A DNA stretch of 64,000 bases from Flavobacteriales bacterium (lineage in GTDB: Bacteria > Bacteroidota > Bacteroidia > Flavobacteriales_F > PHOS-HE28), in assembly GCA_016710015.1 (NCBI GenBank), contig JADJLR010000001.1:62001-126000 (forward strand), written 5' to 3'. The notes under the pieces were generated by a model. The model searched no databases. It was not told where the DNA came from and saw only the letters and a list, made by a program, of their open reading frames with translations. A program made the translations under genes and the position numbers. Within the stretch, counting starts at the first letter, position 1. Every line of letters begins with the position of its first letter. Positions 35,122 through 43,937 of this stretch are shown here, piece after piece.

Positions 35122-35715
35122 ATGCGGATCACTTTCCTTGCCATCATCCTGCTGCCTGGCTCGCTCTATGCGCAAAGTATCCAGCGCAAGCATTTGGTGG
35201 TGGGCTTGAATGCTGGTGCTGGCGTTTTGCATCTCGCGAGCGACCGGCCCGACCTCAGTGCCAACGGGGAATGCGGCGCGGTGCGCTTCACCTTCGCATT
35301 TGCCTTGAGCGACCGGTGGTCCATCGGTGGGCATTACGATCGTGTGGGAACGGCTCATCACCCCGGCCTGGACCGCCTGCACATGACCACGTACACCATT
35401 GAAGGAACATACCGCCCATGGACGGGGAACCGTGCGGGGTTGGAATGTACCATGGGCTTGGGTTCAACAGCAGCAGCTCTCTTCCCTCCTGGCTCGCAAC
35501 TACCAATGACCGCCACGGGCGCGGTGTTCATGATCGGCACGCGCTATCTGCATCTCATCAGCCATACCCTGGGTTGGAACATCGCGTTGGATCATGCCGC
35601 CACGAGCAGTAACGAGTTGGTGTTGGAAGGTGGCGTGGTGGAAGCTCCGAATGGCAAGGCCCATGTGCAGTGGAACAGTCAGCGCGTTACCGCAGGTCTG
35701 TTCGTACGGTTCTGA
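35122..35715 (+). CDS. predicted outer-membrane beta-barrel protein
   Basis: About 197 residues from ATG 35122, which places a signal peptide (TFLAIILLPGSLYAQ) at the N terminus; ATG 35092 is an alternative. The rest alternates hydrophobic and polar residues in strand-length blocks (FTFAFALSDRWSIGGHYD, TYTIEGTYRPW, WNIALDHAATS) and ends in an aromatic residue (LFVRF), as in outer-membrane barrels. No enzyme motif is seen. The stop adjoins the yaaA stop with no gap. Confidence 0.6.
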   Translation: MRITFLAIILLPGSLYAQSIQRKHLVVGLNAGAGVLHLASDRPDLSANGECGAVRFTFAFALSDRWSIGGHYDRVGTAHHPGLDRLHMTTYTIEGTYRPWTGNRAGLECTMGLGSTAAALFPPGSQLPMTATGAVFMIGTRYLHLISHTLGWNIALDHAATSSNELVLEGGVVEAPNGKAHVQWNSQRVTAGLFVRF

Positions 35716-36474
35716 TCAACCGCGAAGGAAGACCCATTCGTTCGCCGTGCTTTCCTCCTTGGCGAAACGATAGCCATCACCGGTGTACTGCTTCAACTTC
35801 TCCGGATCAAGCAAGCGGTGTTGAATGATGTGGCGTGCCATGGCCCCGCGTTGGTGCTTGGCGAACACCATCACCATACGATAGCCCGTGGGTCCTTTGT
35901 CCTTGAACACGGGCGTGATCACTCGGGCATCCACCACGTTCGGCCGTACCGCTTTAAAGTACTCCGCGCTTGCCAAATTGATCAGTACATCGGAACCGCT
36001 TTCCCGGAGATCATCGCGCAGCAACGCTGCAATGGACTCCCCCCAGAACGCATAGAGGTCCTTCTTGCGGGATGTTGGTAAGGCCGTTCCCATTTCCAAG
36101 CGATAGGGTCGCATCAGATCCATTGGACGCAACACACCATAGAGTCCGGAAAGGATCCGTAGATGGTGCTGTGCAAAATCAAGATCAGAAGCATCCAGCG
36201 TTTTGGCATTCAAACCACGGTATGCTTCTCCGTTGAACGTGAATACGGCCGGTCGCGCATTCTTCGTGGTGAATGGCACGGACCACTCCTTGTAGCGTTG
36301 GTGGTTCAATTCGGCCAACTTCGGGCTGATGTCCATCAACTTCCCGAGTCGTTTGGCGGAATAGCCCCGCAGCTTGGCAACGAGCAACTCGGAGCGATCC
36401 AACATACGCGGTTGCGTCCCCTTGGTGGATGGAGCTACGGCGAGGTCCTTGGCGGGTGACAATACTGTGAGCAT
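35716..36474 (-). CDS. yaaA: peroxide stress protein YaaA (DUF328/UPF0246)
   Basis: The 252-residue protein starts MLTVLSPAKDL, the usual start of YaaA; the longer open frame to 36768 overlaps the next gene and has no homology. Conserved blocks include FNGEAYRGLNA, ILSGLYGVLRPMDLMRPYRLEMG and INLASAEYFKAV. In E. coli YaaA lowers free iron during peroxide stress. It follows the small secreted-protein gene with a 2-base gap, so the two form an operon. Confidence 0.93.
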   Translation of the reverse strand: MLTVLSPAKDLAVAPSTKGTQPRMLDRSELLVAKLRGYSAKRLGKLMDISPKLAELNHQRYKEWSVPFTTKNARPAVFTFNGEAYRGLNAKTLDASDLDFAQHHLRILSGLYGVLRPMDLMRPYRLEMGTALPTSRKKDLYAFWGESIAALLRDDLRESGSDVLINLASAEYFKAVRPNVVDARVITPVFKDKGPTGYRMVMVFAKHQRGAMARHIIQHRLLDPEKLKQYTGDGYRFAKEESTANEWVFLRG

Positions 36475-36476
36475 GA

Positions 36477-36896
36477 TCAGTGGTCCATCAACAGTTCCAA
36501 CAACATGGCCCTGACCTGCAGGTGTCCGGTGAAGGAGTCGATGCGATATTCGGTACGTGCGGTGAAGTTGATGAAACGGTCCAGATCCTCGGTGACACCC
36601 ATGGCCGTTGGCCGACCGTGTGTGAAGACCATGGCCACATGTTTGAGGCCCGGCAAGGATCCCGAATAATGCGGCACTTCCGTGTACAATTCCATGGCCT
36701 TTCGCACCGTGGTGATCTCTGTTCCCTTCAAGATGGTGTGGGGCGCATGAGCTTGGTGCAGTCGCCATGTGAGTGCATTGGCCGAAGCGCTGGAGTACGG
36801 GCCCGGTTCCAATGCTGCGTATACATGCACACTATCGATGCGCTGTGCTTGCAACATGGAGCACCAACAGGTCAATAGGAATAGGACGGCGCGCAT
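36477..36896 (-). CDS. small secreted protein of unknown function
   Basis: The 139-residue protein has a signal peptide (VLFLLTCWCSMLQAQ) and an otherwise uncharacterised body. I do not recognise a domain. It is two bases upstream of yaaA and probably co-transcribed with it; a -7-like box lies 7 bases before its ATG. Confidence 0.6.
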   Translation of the reverse strand: MRAVLFLLTCWCSMLQAQRIDSVHVYAALEPGPYSSASANALTWRLHQAHAPHTILKGTEITTVRKAMELYTEVPHYSGSLPGLKHVAMVFTHGRPTAMGVTEDLDRFINFTARTEYRIDSFTGHLQVRAMLLELLMDH

Positions 36897-36903
36897 CGGT
36901 CAA

Positions 36904-36911
36904 CGAAGTTA
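36904..36911 (-). promoter_or_regulatory. candidate -7 box of the yaaA unit
   Basis: TAACTTCG (minus strand) fits TAnnTTTG at 7 of 8 positions, 7 bases before the ATG at 36896. It lies just past the stop of the upstream J-domain gene. Confidence 0.4.
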
Positions 36912-36916
36912 TCGGC

Positions 36917-37657
36917 TCACTTCATACCGCGTTGGCCTTGGATGGTCTCGTAGGCTTCTTGTACTTTCTTGAACTTCTCGCCGGCGGCCTTCTGCACCTC
37001 TTCGCCTAGCTGCGCCACCTTGTCCGGATGGAACTTCATGGCCATGCGACGGTACGCCTTCTTCACTTCATCGTCCGTAGCGGTCGCTGGGATCTCCAGG
37101 ATCTGGTAGGCCGTGGAACGATCGGCCTTGCGGAACATGGCGCTGAGCGATCCGAGGTCCTTTTGGTTGATGCCGAGGTCGTACGCGATGCGTTGGAGCA
37201 GTTCGAATTCCAAGCGCTCCACTTTCCCGTCGGCGTGGGCCAGACCGATCAGGTAGTGCATCAACTGCAAACGTGCCGGATGTGGCATGTTCTGCCGGAT
37301 CTGAACGCAGATGTTGTGCGTAGGGATCTCACGTTTGAGGACATCACGCAGCACGATCAGCAGTTGTTTGGCCTGTTGCGTACCGAACTGTTGCACGAAG
37401 AATCGGCGCACATGGTCCAGCTCACCGCGGGTCACCCGGCCATCGGCCTTCATGGTCGCGGCGATCAGCACCACGAGGCTCATGGTAAGGTCGCCACTGG
37501 TGGTATCGGCATGTACGCGGCGTTGCTGCAACGGCGGGTCTTCCTGTGGGCCTTGAATGTGGTCCAACATGGCACCAACGGCGAAGCCCACCAAACCACC
37601 GATAGGGCCACCGAACGCCCAACCCAAACCACCACCGACCCATTTACTGAAACTCAT
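36917..37657 (-). CDS. TerB-J-domain protein (DjlA-like co-chaperone)
   Basis: The 246-residue protein begins with a glycine-rich hydrophobic segment (GGLGWAFGGPIGGLVGFAVG). A TerB-like helical domain (about 55-165) and a C-terminal J domain with the HPD motif (KFHPDKV) follow. This is the DjlA plan: a co-chaperone that stimulates DnaK, probably at the inner membrane. Clients are unknown. It lies 20 bases upstream of the small secreted-protein gene. Confidence 0.88.
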   Translation of the reverse strand: MSFSKWVGGGLGWAFGGPIGGLVGFAVGAMLDHIQGPQEDPPLQQRRVHADTTSGDLTMSLVVLIAATMKADGRVTRGELDHVRRFFVQQFGTQQAKQLLIVLRDVLKREIPTHNICVQIRQNMPHPARLQLMHYLIGLAHADGKVERLEFELLQRIAYDLGINQKDLGSLSAMFRKADRSTAYQILEIPATATDDEVKKAYRRMAMKFHPDKVAQLGEEVQKAAGEKFKKVQEAYETIQGQRGMK

Positions 37658-37852
37658 GCGTTGTTCTGATCCTCAGATGAGGGTTCATTGTTCGAAGTCC
37701 CGCATCCCACAGTACATCACCTGCGGGAGTTGGGGGTGAAGGAGTTGTGTTTTGCTGATCTCCATGCTAGAAATCGGTGTGCCATGATACTTGCAACTAG
37801 GATCGTATGCGAAGTGATGCCGAACAGTGACCAACCATCAACCGGATCCCCA

Positions 37853-38644
37853 TCACCAACTTCCGCCAGCACCTCCACCGCCAAAGGATCCGCCACCGAA
37901 ACCGCCGAAGCCTCCTCCACCACCGCTCCAACTTCCTCCGCCACCGCCGCCCCAACGACCCGAGTGGCGCCGATCCATTTGGTTCAACAATAACATCGCG
38001 GTCCAGAAGTCCACGTTGTTGGTCTTGGAGTACCGCTTCACCCTACCCTTCCATGACAAGAACACGGCAACGAAGATGATGATCCCGATCACCAGCAATG
38101 GCCAAGGGAACGGATGTTCGCCAAGGCTTTCCTCATTGAATTCACCTTTGGCCATGGCCATGAGCACGGTGGTTGCGGCATCCAGCCCCGCGTGGTAGTC
38201 GCCGGACTTGAATTTTGGAATGATGTATCCTTCCACCACTTGCTTGGCACGCAGGTCCGGTATAGCCCCTTCGAGCCCATATCCAGTGGCGATGAAGACC
38301 TTGCGCTGGCCAGGCGGACCGTTCGGTTTCACCAGCAGGACGATGCCATTGTCAAAGCCTTTCTTGCCGATGCCCCAACGCTCGCCGATATCGAAAGCGA
38401 GATCCCATTCCGGCAGACCACAAAGGGTATCCACCACGATGACAAGCAGCCGATTGCTGGTTTCACGGGCAAAGGCCACGAGCTTCGCATTGAGCTGTTG
38501 TTCTTCGGACTTCGACAGCAGGTCGGTGTATTGCCAAACCAGCTTGTCCTGTTGCGATGCGGGTGGCGGTGTCAAGGAGCAATCGAAGTTGGCCGCCTGA
38601 ATTGAGGTGGACCACAGCAGCGCGATGAAGCACACGAACCTCAT
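37853..38644 (-). CDS. TPM-domain membrane protein (YgcG-like)
   Basis: The 263-residue protein has a signal peptide and a TPM domain (about 30-165, VWQYTDLLSKSEEQQLNAKL and the ATGYGLEGAIPD block). A transmembrane helix (WPLLVIGIIIFVAVFLSW) and a tail of almost pure Gly/Ser/Phe follow. This is the YgcG/TPM_phosphatase type. Its start overlaps the stop of the upstream TPM gene by 4 bases. The operon lemA-TPM-TPM is a recurrent combination in bacteria, probably acting together in the envelope; the biochemical role is unsettled. Confidence 0.88.
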   Translation of the reverse strand: MRFVCFIALLWSTSIQAANFDCSLTPPPASQQDKLVWQYTDLLSKSEEQQLNAKLVAFARETSNRLLVIVVDTLCGLPEWDLAFDIGERWGIGKKGFDNGIVLLVKPNGPPGQRKVFIATGYGLEGAIPDLRAKQVVEGYIIPKFKSGDYHAGLDAATTVLMAMAKGEFNEESLGEHPFPWPLLVIGIIIFVAVFLSWKGRVKRYSKTNNVDFWTAMLLLNQMDRRHSGRWGGGGGGSWSGGGGGFGGFGGGSFGGGGAGGSW

Positions 38645-39090
38645 CGGCCACCAAAACTGATCTCGTTGCTCAACTCATCGGTGTCATCGCGCTTCAACGG
38701 GAAGAAATCCCGGAGCTTCTCGCCCACCATCTGCACGGCTTCCGTAAGTGCCTCCACTCGACGACCGGCCGCAAGGTGCGACTTCAACAAAGCCAACACA
38801 TCGTTCCAAAAGTCATCGGGCACACGTTCGTTGATCCCAGCATCACCGATCACGGCGATCTTCCGATCCACTACCGAGAGGTAGATCAGCACCCCGTTGC
38901 GATCACGCGTACGGTGCATGCCCAACTCCTCGAAAATGAACGCCGCATGATCCATCACCTCGTCCTCGATATGATCCTCCAAGTGGACACGGATCTCACC
39001 GGATGTGCGGTTCTCCGCAGCGCCAATGGCGGCACTCACCTGCTGGCGTTCCTCCTTCGACAGGAAATCTTCTGCTGCGAGCACGCTCAC
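38641..39090 (-). CDS. TPM-domain protein
   Basis: The 149-residue protein consists of one TPM domain (FLSKEERQQVSAAIGAAENR, then HRTRDRNGVLIYLSV and IAVIGDAGINERVP). There is no signal peptide or membrane helix. It is the middle gene of a three-gene operon, with 4-base start/stop overlaps on both sides, which implies tightly coupled synthesis with LemA and the larger TPM protein. Confidence 0.87.
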   Translation of the reverse strand: MSVLAAEDFLSKEERQQVSAAIGAAENRTSGEIRVHLEDHIEDEVMDHAAFIFEELGMHRTRDRNGVLIYLSVVDRKIAVIGDAGINERVPDDFWNDVLALLKSHLAAGRRVEALTEAVQMVGEKLRDFFPLKRDDTDELSNEISFGGR

Positions 39091-39677
39091 TTGAAGGATA
39101 TATCAGGCGCGTTCTCTGTGCCTTCTTGCGCCTCGAAGTAGCCTTTCTCGGTGAAGCCGAACATCCCAGCGATGAGGTTGCCTGGGAAGCGCTTGACGCG
39201 GGTGTTGAAATCACGTGCTACATCGTTGTACTTCTTGCGCTCCACACCGATGCGGTTCTCCATGCCCTCATACTGGACTTGGAAATCCTGGAAACCTTTC
39301 ACGGCTTTCAGTTCAGGATAACGCTCCACGGTCACCATCAACCGGGACAGCGCGCCGCTGAATTGGTCCTGTGCGGCCTGGAATTGTTGGATCTTCTCCG
39401 GTGTAAGGTCATTCGCGTTGATGTTCACGCTGGTCGCCTTGGCACGCGCTTCGATCACCTCGGTCAGGGTCTCCTTCTCGAAATCCGCCGCACCCTTCAC
39501 GATCTCGACCAGATTCTTGGTCTTATCCGCGCGGAGCTGATAGGCGTTCTCGACATTGCTCCATTGCTTGGTGACATCCTCATTGAGGCCGATGGAACCG
39601 TTGTAGAAATTCATGGCCCAGAAGCCGATCAGTGCGATGGCAACTAGGCCGATGATAAGGCCGCTTTTATTACTCAT
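39087..39677 (-). CDS. lemA: LemA family protein
   Basis: The 196-residue protein has one N-terminal membrane helix (GLIIGLVAIALIGFWAMNFY) followed by the LemA helical domain. Its signature is NEDVTKQWSNVENAYQLR, then the conserved region around LIAGMFGF. LemA proteins are membrane-anchored helical bundles of unknown biochemical role. It is the first gene of the lemA-TPM-TPM operon, with a -7-like box 17 bases before its ATG. Confidence 0.93.
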   Translation of the reverse strand: MSNKSGLIIGLVAIALIGFWAMNFYNGSIGLNEDVTKQWSNVENAYQLRADKTKNLVEIVKGAADFEKETLTEVIEARAKATSVNINANDLTPEKIQQFQAAQDQFSGALSRLMVTVERYPELKAVKGFQDFQVQYEGMENRIGVERKKYNDVARDFNTRVKRFPGNLIAGMFGFTEKGYFEAQEGTENAPDISFK

Positions 39678-39694
39678 GTTCGGTGGTTGATGGA

Positions 39695-39702
39695 CGAAGG
39701 TA
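39695..39702 (-). promoter_or_regulatory. candidate -7 box of the lemA operon
   Basis: TACCTTCG (minus strand) fits TAnnTTTG at 7 of 8 positions, 17 bases before the ATG at 39677. Confidence 0.45.
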
Positions 39703-39787
39703 AGTTTCCGTACGAGCCCCTAACGACCAAGCCACGTGCCAAGGCCGTTCTCTGCCAGCATGGCAGGATCGCTCAACTTCGCCGTTC

Positions 39788-40357
39788 ATGCGGACCCTCG
39801 ATACTGAACATAGGATCACCCCGACGATCGCCTTGCTCTTGGCGGCCGTTTCGGGTGTTCCATTGGTTGCGATCCAGCGTGCGACCATCGTTCCAAGTGC
39901 AACGCATTGGCTCCGATTGCCTTGGTACCGTAGGGCCCGCGGCGGAGCCATGGTTCTGGGCGAACGGATCCATGTAAGCACGGCAGCATTGACCGACGAA
40001 CGAGATCCTTCCCGACTGCTGTTCCTGCTGGCGCATGAGGTAGGACACCTGCCACATGCAGCGCGCTTCGGCAAGGACCGGATCGGGCGCTTGCACTTCT
40101 TCCTATGGGCAGCGGGGCATTACGCCCGAAGCAGCCTTCGATATGGAGCCGAAGGGTATCGCCTTTCGCGTATCGAACAAGAAGCGGATCACGGCCGATG
40201 GGTGCTGCGCGAATTGCTACGCCGAACGGGAACAAGTCCCGAAACACTGCCCACCGATCCGATGATGATGAGCGCTTGGATCGAAGACCACGCACACGAA
40301 TTGGCCGAATTGCACTCGGCCTATCCCAAAAGGATCACGGCTGAACGATCAACTTGA
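39788..40357 (+). CDS. putative zinc metallopeptidase-like protein (HExxH)
   Basis: The 189-residue protein has an N-terminal hydrophobic segment, then the zinc motif HEVGH (in LLFLLAHEVGHLPHA). About 40 residues later comes RIEQEADHGRW, whose Glu/Asp/His could supply a third ligand, as in DUF4157-like or M48-like gluzincins. No substrate or partner is evident. Its last 23 bases overlap the 3' end of the convergent T9SS gene. Confidence 0.6.
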   Translation: MRTLDTEHRITPTIALLLAAVSGVPLVAIQRATIVPSATHWLRLPWYRRARGGAMVLGERIHVSTAALTDERDPSRLLFLLAHEVGHLPHAARFGKDRIGRLHFFLWAAGHYARSSLRYGAEGYRLSRIEQEADHGRWVLRELLRRTGTSPETLPTDPMMMSAWIEDHAHELAELHSAYPKRITAERST

Positions 40358-41384
40358 CCGATCGGCGGATCGCCGCTTCTTGGATCTGCACGGTATAGGC
40401 ACCCGCAGGAAACCCGGATAGGTCGACACGCTGCACCATCCCGGTGGTCGGTAGGGTGTGGACCCTGCGACCTAGTGCATCCATAATGAACGTGGCACCT
40501 TGTTGCGGAGTCCGCACGAAGACCTCATCCTTCGCCGGATTGGGGAAAAGATCAATGGAAAGGTTCGACCGATCAGCGACGGACGTGGTGATGTCCGGAT
40601 CGTAGAAGAAGCGTGCGCTCACTGGAACACCTCCCGTGGTGACCACTTGAAGCACCGGCTTGCCCATACCAACGGCGTACCATTTGTACTCGATCGTCTC
40701 CGGCTCTGGCAGTCGGAATCCGATACCGAACTGATCGATGTAGATGGTGTCGGACCGCTGTAAGGTGGACTTCACTCGCAAAACATCGAAGGTATTTCCA
40801 GGCAGCACGAGTGTTCCCCAGCCATCCACTTCATTCACCCGCACTTGGTCCTGCCCGAAAGTGAGCAATGTGGGCACCGTTACATTGAAGGCACTCACGG
40901 TGGTATCCACATCACCAAAGGCCATGGGGAAGGCATGTATGCGATCCACGGGAACACGGCGCACACTTGTAGGAAGGCCGTTCACGTTGGCACCGAAGCC
41001 GACATTGAACATGCCATCCGCGTCAGCGCGGTAGTAATCGAACACATCCTGTAAGCTCAGTTGCTGGAATCCGAAACTCACCCCTTTCTGTGCATGATCC
41101 GCACGGTTCTGCGGATAGAGGAAGATGTTGTTGAAGAACAACTGATACAGGAAAGGTGTCGACCCCACGCTCACAATGGTATCCGCAGCTTCCGCTTGAA
41201 TGGCCAGATCGCCGTAGTCCCATACCAGATCGGCACCGGTCAGGTCCAAGTCGATGTTCTGGGCAGCTGTGGTGCGGTAACGGATCGTATCCCCGGCATT
41301 GGGCATATCATCCGGCCCGATGGTGATCTGGGCTGGAAGGGCGGTGGCACCAGCAAGAGAAAGCAGGAGTAGGGATGTACGCAT
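40335..41384 (-). CDS. T9SS-sorted secreted protein
   Basis: About 349 residues from ATG 41384, with signal peptide LLLLSLAGATALPAQ. The body has no recognised domain. The C-terminal sorting domain runs from IDLFPNPAKDEVFV to AGAYTVQIQEA. It should be exported by the type IX system. An exact -7 box lies 17 bases before the ATG. The longer frame to 41432 lacks a signal and is rejected. Confidence 0.8.
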   Translation of the reverse strand: MRTSLLLLSLAGATALPAQITIGPDDMPNAGDTIRYRTTAAQNIDLDLTGADLVWDYGDLAIQAEAADTIVSVGSTPFLYQLFFNNIFLYPQNRADHAQKGVSFGFQQLSLQDVFDYYRADADGMFNVGFGANVNGLPTSVRRVPVDRIHAFPMAFGDVDTTVSAFNVTVPTLLTFGQDQVRVNEVDGWGTLVLPGNTFDVLRVKSTLQRSDTIYIDQFGIGFRLPEPETIEYKWYAVGMGKPVLQVVTTGGVPVSARFFYDPDITTSVADRSNLSIDLFPNPAKDEVFVRTPQQGATFIMDALGRRVHTLPTTGMVQRVDLSGFPAGAYTVQIQEAAIRRSVKLIVQP

Positions 41385-41401
41385 GGGGTCTGATTCGTGC
41401 G

Positions 41402-41409
41402 CAAAGCTA
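41402..41409 (-). promoter_or_regulatory. candidate -7 box of the T9SS gene
   Basis: TAGCTTTG (minus strand) is an exact match to TAnnTTTG, 17 bases before the ATG at 41384. An ATTG stands about 20 bases further upstream as a possible weak -33 element. Confidence 0.5.
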
Positions 41410-41499
41410 TCCGGTATACACCCACGGGTCAATGTCCAAATGTGCCGGATCCGAGCTACCGCCGCACACGGCTGATCCGTTCCTTGCGTTCATGGGGTC

Positions 41500-41507
41500 T
41501 AACTTTG
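41500..41507 (+). promoter_or_regulatory. candidate -7 box, near-leaderless
   Basis: TAACTTTG is an exact match to TAnnTTTG and ends 4 bases before the ATG at 41512. Confidence 0.5.
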
Positions 41508-41511
41508 TGCC

Positions 41512-42138
41512 ATGCGCATCACCTTTTCCGTACTCTGTGTACTTGCCATCACGGGCAGCATCGCCGCTCAGGATACATCCAAACCGAACCTCGTTCAATT
41601 CAGTGGTGTGGTGGTCACGGACAGCCTACTTCCTGTACCCTTCACGAACATTCTGGTGAAGAACAGCTTCCGAGGAACGATGAGCGATGTGTACGGATAC
41701 TTCAGTTTCGTTGCGCAGGAGGGCGATACCTTGCTCTTCAGTGCGGTGGGCTTTCAACGTTCGCAATACGCGGTGCCGGATAGCCTGACCGAATCCAAAT
41801 ACTCCATGATCCACGTGTTGAATCGGGACACCATCCAGTTGCGGGAATTGGCGGTTTACCCGTGGCCCTCACGCGAGCAATTCCGCGAGGCCTTCTTGAC
41901 CCTGCGTTTACCGGATGACGACTTCCAATTGGCCATGCGCAACCTCTCCCCCGCCGAAATGATGCAACGCATGGAGAACCTGCCACCGGATGCCTACCAA
42001 ACCTTCCAATACCAGATGGCGATGGATCGCACCAAGCTCTATTACAGCGGTGGCACACCGACCATCAACCTGTTCAACCCCATTGCTTGGGCGCAGTTCG
42101 TTCAGGCGTGGCAGAACGGGGATTTCAAGAAGCCTTAG
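41512..42138 (+). CDS. secreted protein with carboxypeptidase-like regulatory domain
   Basis: The 208-residue protein has a signal peptide (TFSVLCVLAITGSIAAQ). A carboxypeptidase-like regulatory (CarbopepD_reg-2) domain follows, marked by FSGVVVTDSLLPVPFTNILV, then SDVYGYFSFVAQEGDTLLFS and VGFQRSQY. After it comes a helical tail of about 90 residues with no known motif. It resembles the N-terminal modules of TonB-dependent receptors but lacks the barrel, so it is probably a stand-alone periplasmic or surface protein. Confidence 0.75.
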   Translation: MRITFSVLCVLAITGSIAAQDTSKPNLVQFSGVVVTDSLLPVPFTNILVKNSFRGTMSDVYGYFSFVAQEGDTLLFSAVGFQRSQYAVPDSLTESKYSMIHVLNRDTIQLRELAVYPWPSREQFREAFLTLRLPDDDFQLAMRNLSPAEMMQRMENLPPDAYQTFQYQMAMDRTKLYYSGGTPTINLFNPIAWAQFVQAWQNGDFKKP

Positions 42139-42296
42139 GTCAGTTAACGGTTGATGAAGGTTGTTGGTCGGCTTCAACGATCAACTTGCGATCATCAAGT
42201 GCAATGGATCTGAAGTTCGCATTGGTTTCAAAGATCATCTGAGGCGTATTGACCGTCATTCCCAGACACCTTATCTCTCAACCTTCAACTCGAACC

Positions 42297-43493
42297 ATGC
42301 CTTCCTCCTTCCGAATGGTCGCCCAAACCCTGCATGGGTTGGAAGAGGTGCTGCGCGTTGAATTGTTGAAACTCGGTGCACGAGATCTCGAACGACACAA
42401 CCGGGCAGTGAGTTTCACGGGTGATCTCGGGTTCCTGTATAAGGCCAATCTGTGTTTGCGCACGGCGATCCGTGTCCTGGTTCCGCTGGATGCATTCGAT
42501 GCCCGAAGCCCGGAGGAGGTGTACGCCGCCTTGCGCGAGATCGAATGGGAGACCTTCATGGATGTGCAGGACACCTTCCTTTTCAAGGTAACCCTGAATT
42601 CGACCTACTTCACGCACTCGCAATACGTGGCGCAAAAGGCGAAGGACGCGGTCGCTGATCGGTTCCGCGAAAAGAAAGGTGTGCGTCCATCGGTCGATAC
42701 GGAGAACCCAACGTTGCGGATCCATTTGCATATCAACAACGAGCGTTGCACGCTTTCGCTCGATAGTTCCGGCGGCTCCTTGCACCAGCGCGGATACCGA
42801 ACGGAAACGAATGCGGCGCCGTTGAATGAAGTGCTGGCCGCTGGCATGGTGATCCTGAGTGGGTGGAACAAACTGAGTCCCTTGGTGGATCCCTTCTGCG
42901 GCTCCGGTACGATCCTCACAGAAGCTGCCATGCTCGCAGCGAACATTCCACCGGGCATCTACCGCGAGAAGTTCGCATTCGAAGGCTGGAACGACTTCGA
43001 CCCCGACCTGTGGGACACCATTCGCAACAGTGCGATCGACAAGATCACCGGTGAACGGCCGATCATCCTTGGTGGCGACATCGACCGGATCACGGTGAGC
43101 AAGGCGAAAGAGACGCTACGCAACGCGAAACTGGATGACGGCGTGACCATTCGCCATTGCGCCTTCGCGGATCTGGAAGCACCCGATCGCAAGGGTATGC
43201 TGATCCTGAATCCACCATACGGAGAGCGCATGAACGAACGTGGCATCGCGGCGGCGAGTGCGGAGGAGGACATCAACGCGCTCTACAAGATGATCGGGGA
43301 CACGTTGAAACACCGATGGGCAGGTTGGACGGCATGGGTGCTCACAAGCAATTTGGACGCGGCCAAGCACATCAAGCTCACGCCGAAACCGAAGATCCAA
43401 CTCTTCAACGGTGCGCTCGATTGCCGCTTCTTGCGTTACGAGTTGTACGAAGGTTCGCGTCGACTATCACCTCTGCCAACGAAGAACGAGTAG
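42297..43493 (+). CDS. THUMP-domain rRNA methyltransferase (RlmL-like)
   Basis: About 398 residues from ATG 42297. An N-terminal THUMP domain for RNA binding (about 15-165) is followed by a class I SAM-dependent methyltransferase domain. Key motifs are DPFCGSGTILTEAAM (SAM-binding) and NPPYGERM (the catalytic NPPY of N2-guanine methyltransferases). This is the RlmL/YcbY N-terminal-half type, likely methylating 23S rRNA. Unlike E. coli RlmKL it is not fused to a second methyltransferase. The next gene begins 6 bases after its stop. Confidence 0.9.
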   Translation: MPSSFRMVAQTLHGLEEVLRVELLKLGARDLERHNRAVSFTGDLGFLYKANLCLRTAIRVLVPLDAFDARSPEEVYAALREIEWETFMDVQDTFLFKVTLNSTYFTHSQYVAQKAKDAVADRFREKKGVRPSVDTENPTLRIHLHINNERCTLSLDSSGGSLHQRGYRTETNAAPLNEVLAAGMVILSGWNKLSPLVDPFCGSGTILTEAAMLAANIPPGIYREKFAFEGWNDFDPDLWDTIRNSAIDKITGERPIILGGDIDRITVSKAKETLRNAKLDDGVTIRHCAFADLEAPDRKGMLILNPPYGERMNERGIAAASAEEDINALYKMIGDTLKHRWAGWTAWVLTSNLDAAKHIKLTPKPKIQLFNGALDCRFLRYELYEGSRRLSPLPTKNE

Positions 43494-43498
43494 CACCC

Positions 43499-43861
43499 AT
43501 GTCCGCACCGAACAACCGTGCTATCGCCATTGCTTGGTTCGCTGCATTCAACGCGCACGACTTGAAAGCGCTACTTGCACTGTACCACGACAATGCCCAA
43601 CACTTCAGTCCGAAACTGAAGGTCCGTCGGCCGGAAACCAATGGCTTGATCCATGGAAAAGAGGCACTTCGCATGTGGTGGCGTGATGCATTCGACCGAC
43701 TACCGACCCTGCGCTACGAAGTGGTGAAGTTGACGGCCGATGATGACCAGGTCTTCATGGAGTACATACGCCACGTGGAAGGGGAAGGCGATCTGCGCGT
43801 GGGCGAGGTCTTGGAGATACGCGACGGTATGATCATGGCCTCACGTGTGTACCACGGGTAA
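43499..43861 (+). CDS. SnoaL/NTF2-like protein
   Basis: The 120-residue protein has the SnoaL-like NTF2 fold: AWFAAFNAHDLKALLALYHD, then GKEALRMWWRDAFDRLPTLR, and strands ending in GEVLEIRDGMIMASRVYHG. Members range from small isomerases to ligand-binding proteins, so no reaction can be assigned. It begins 6 bases after the methyltransferase stop and is probably co-transcribed. Confidence 0.8.
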   Translation: MSAPNNRAIAIAWFAAFNAHDLKALLALYHDNAQHFSPKLKVRRPETNGLIHGKEALRMWWRDAFDRLPTLRYEVVKLTADDDQVFMEYIRHVEGEGDLRVGEVLEIRDGMIMASRVYHG

Positions 43862-43937
43862 GCCATTGTCCGCAGGAATTCGGAATTGCATTGAACCGTT
43901 TCTGAGATGCCGTGTACCGACCGACAAATCAACGATC

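Noticed and set aside
35716..36768. 350-codon reading of yaaA
   Set aside because: The extra 98 N-terminal residues overlap the adjacent small secreted-protein gene in another frame and lack homology; MLTVLSPAKDL is the family start.
37698..37728. Inverted repeat tcccgca/tgcggga after the TPM operon as a terminator
   Set aside because: The stem is only 7 bp with a 17-base loop, no T-tract follows, and it is over 120 bases from the stop.
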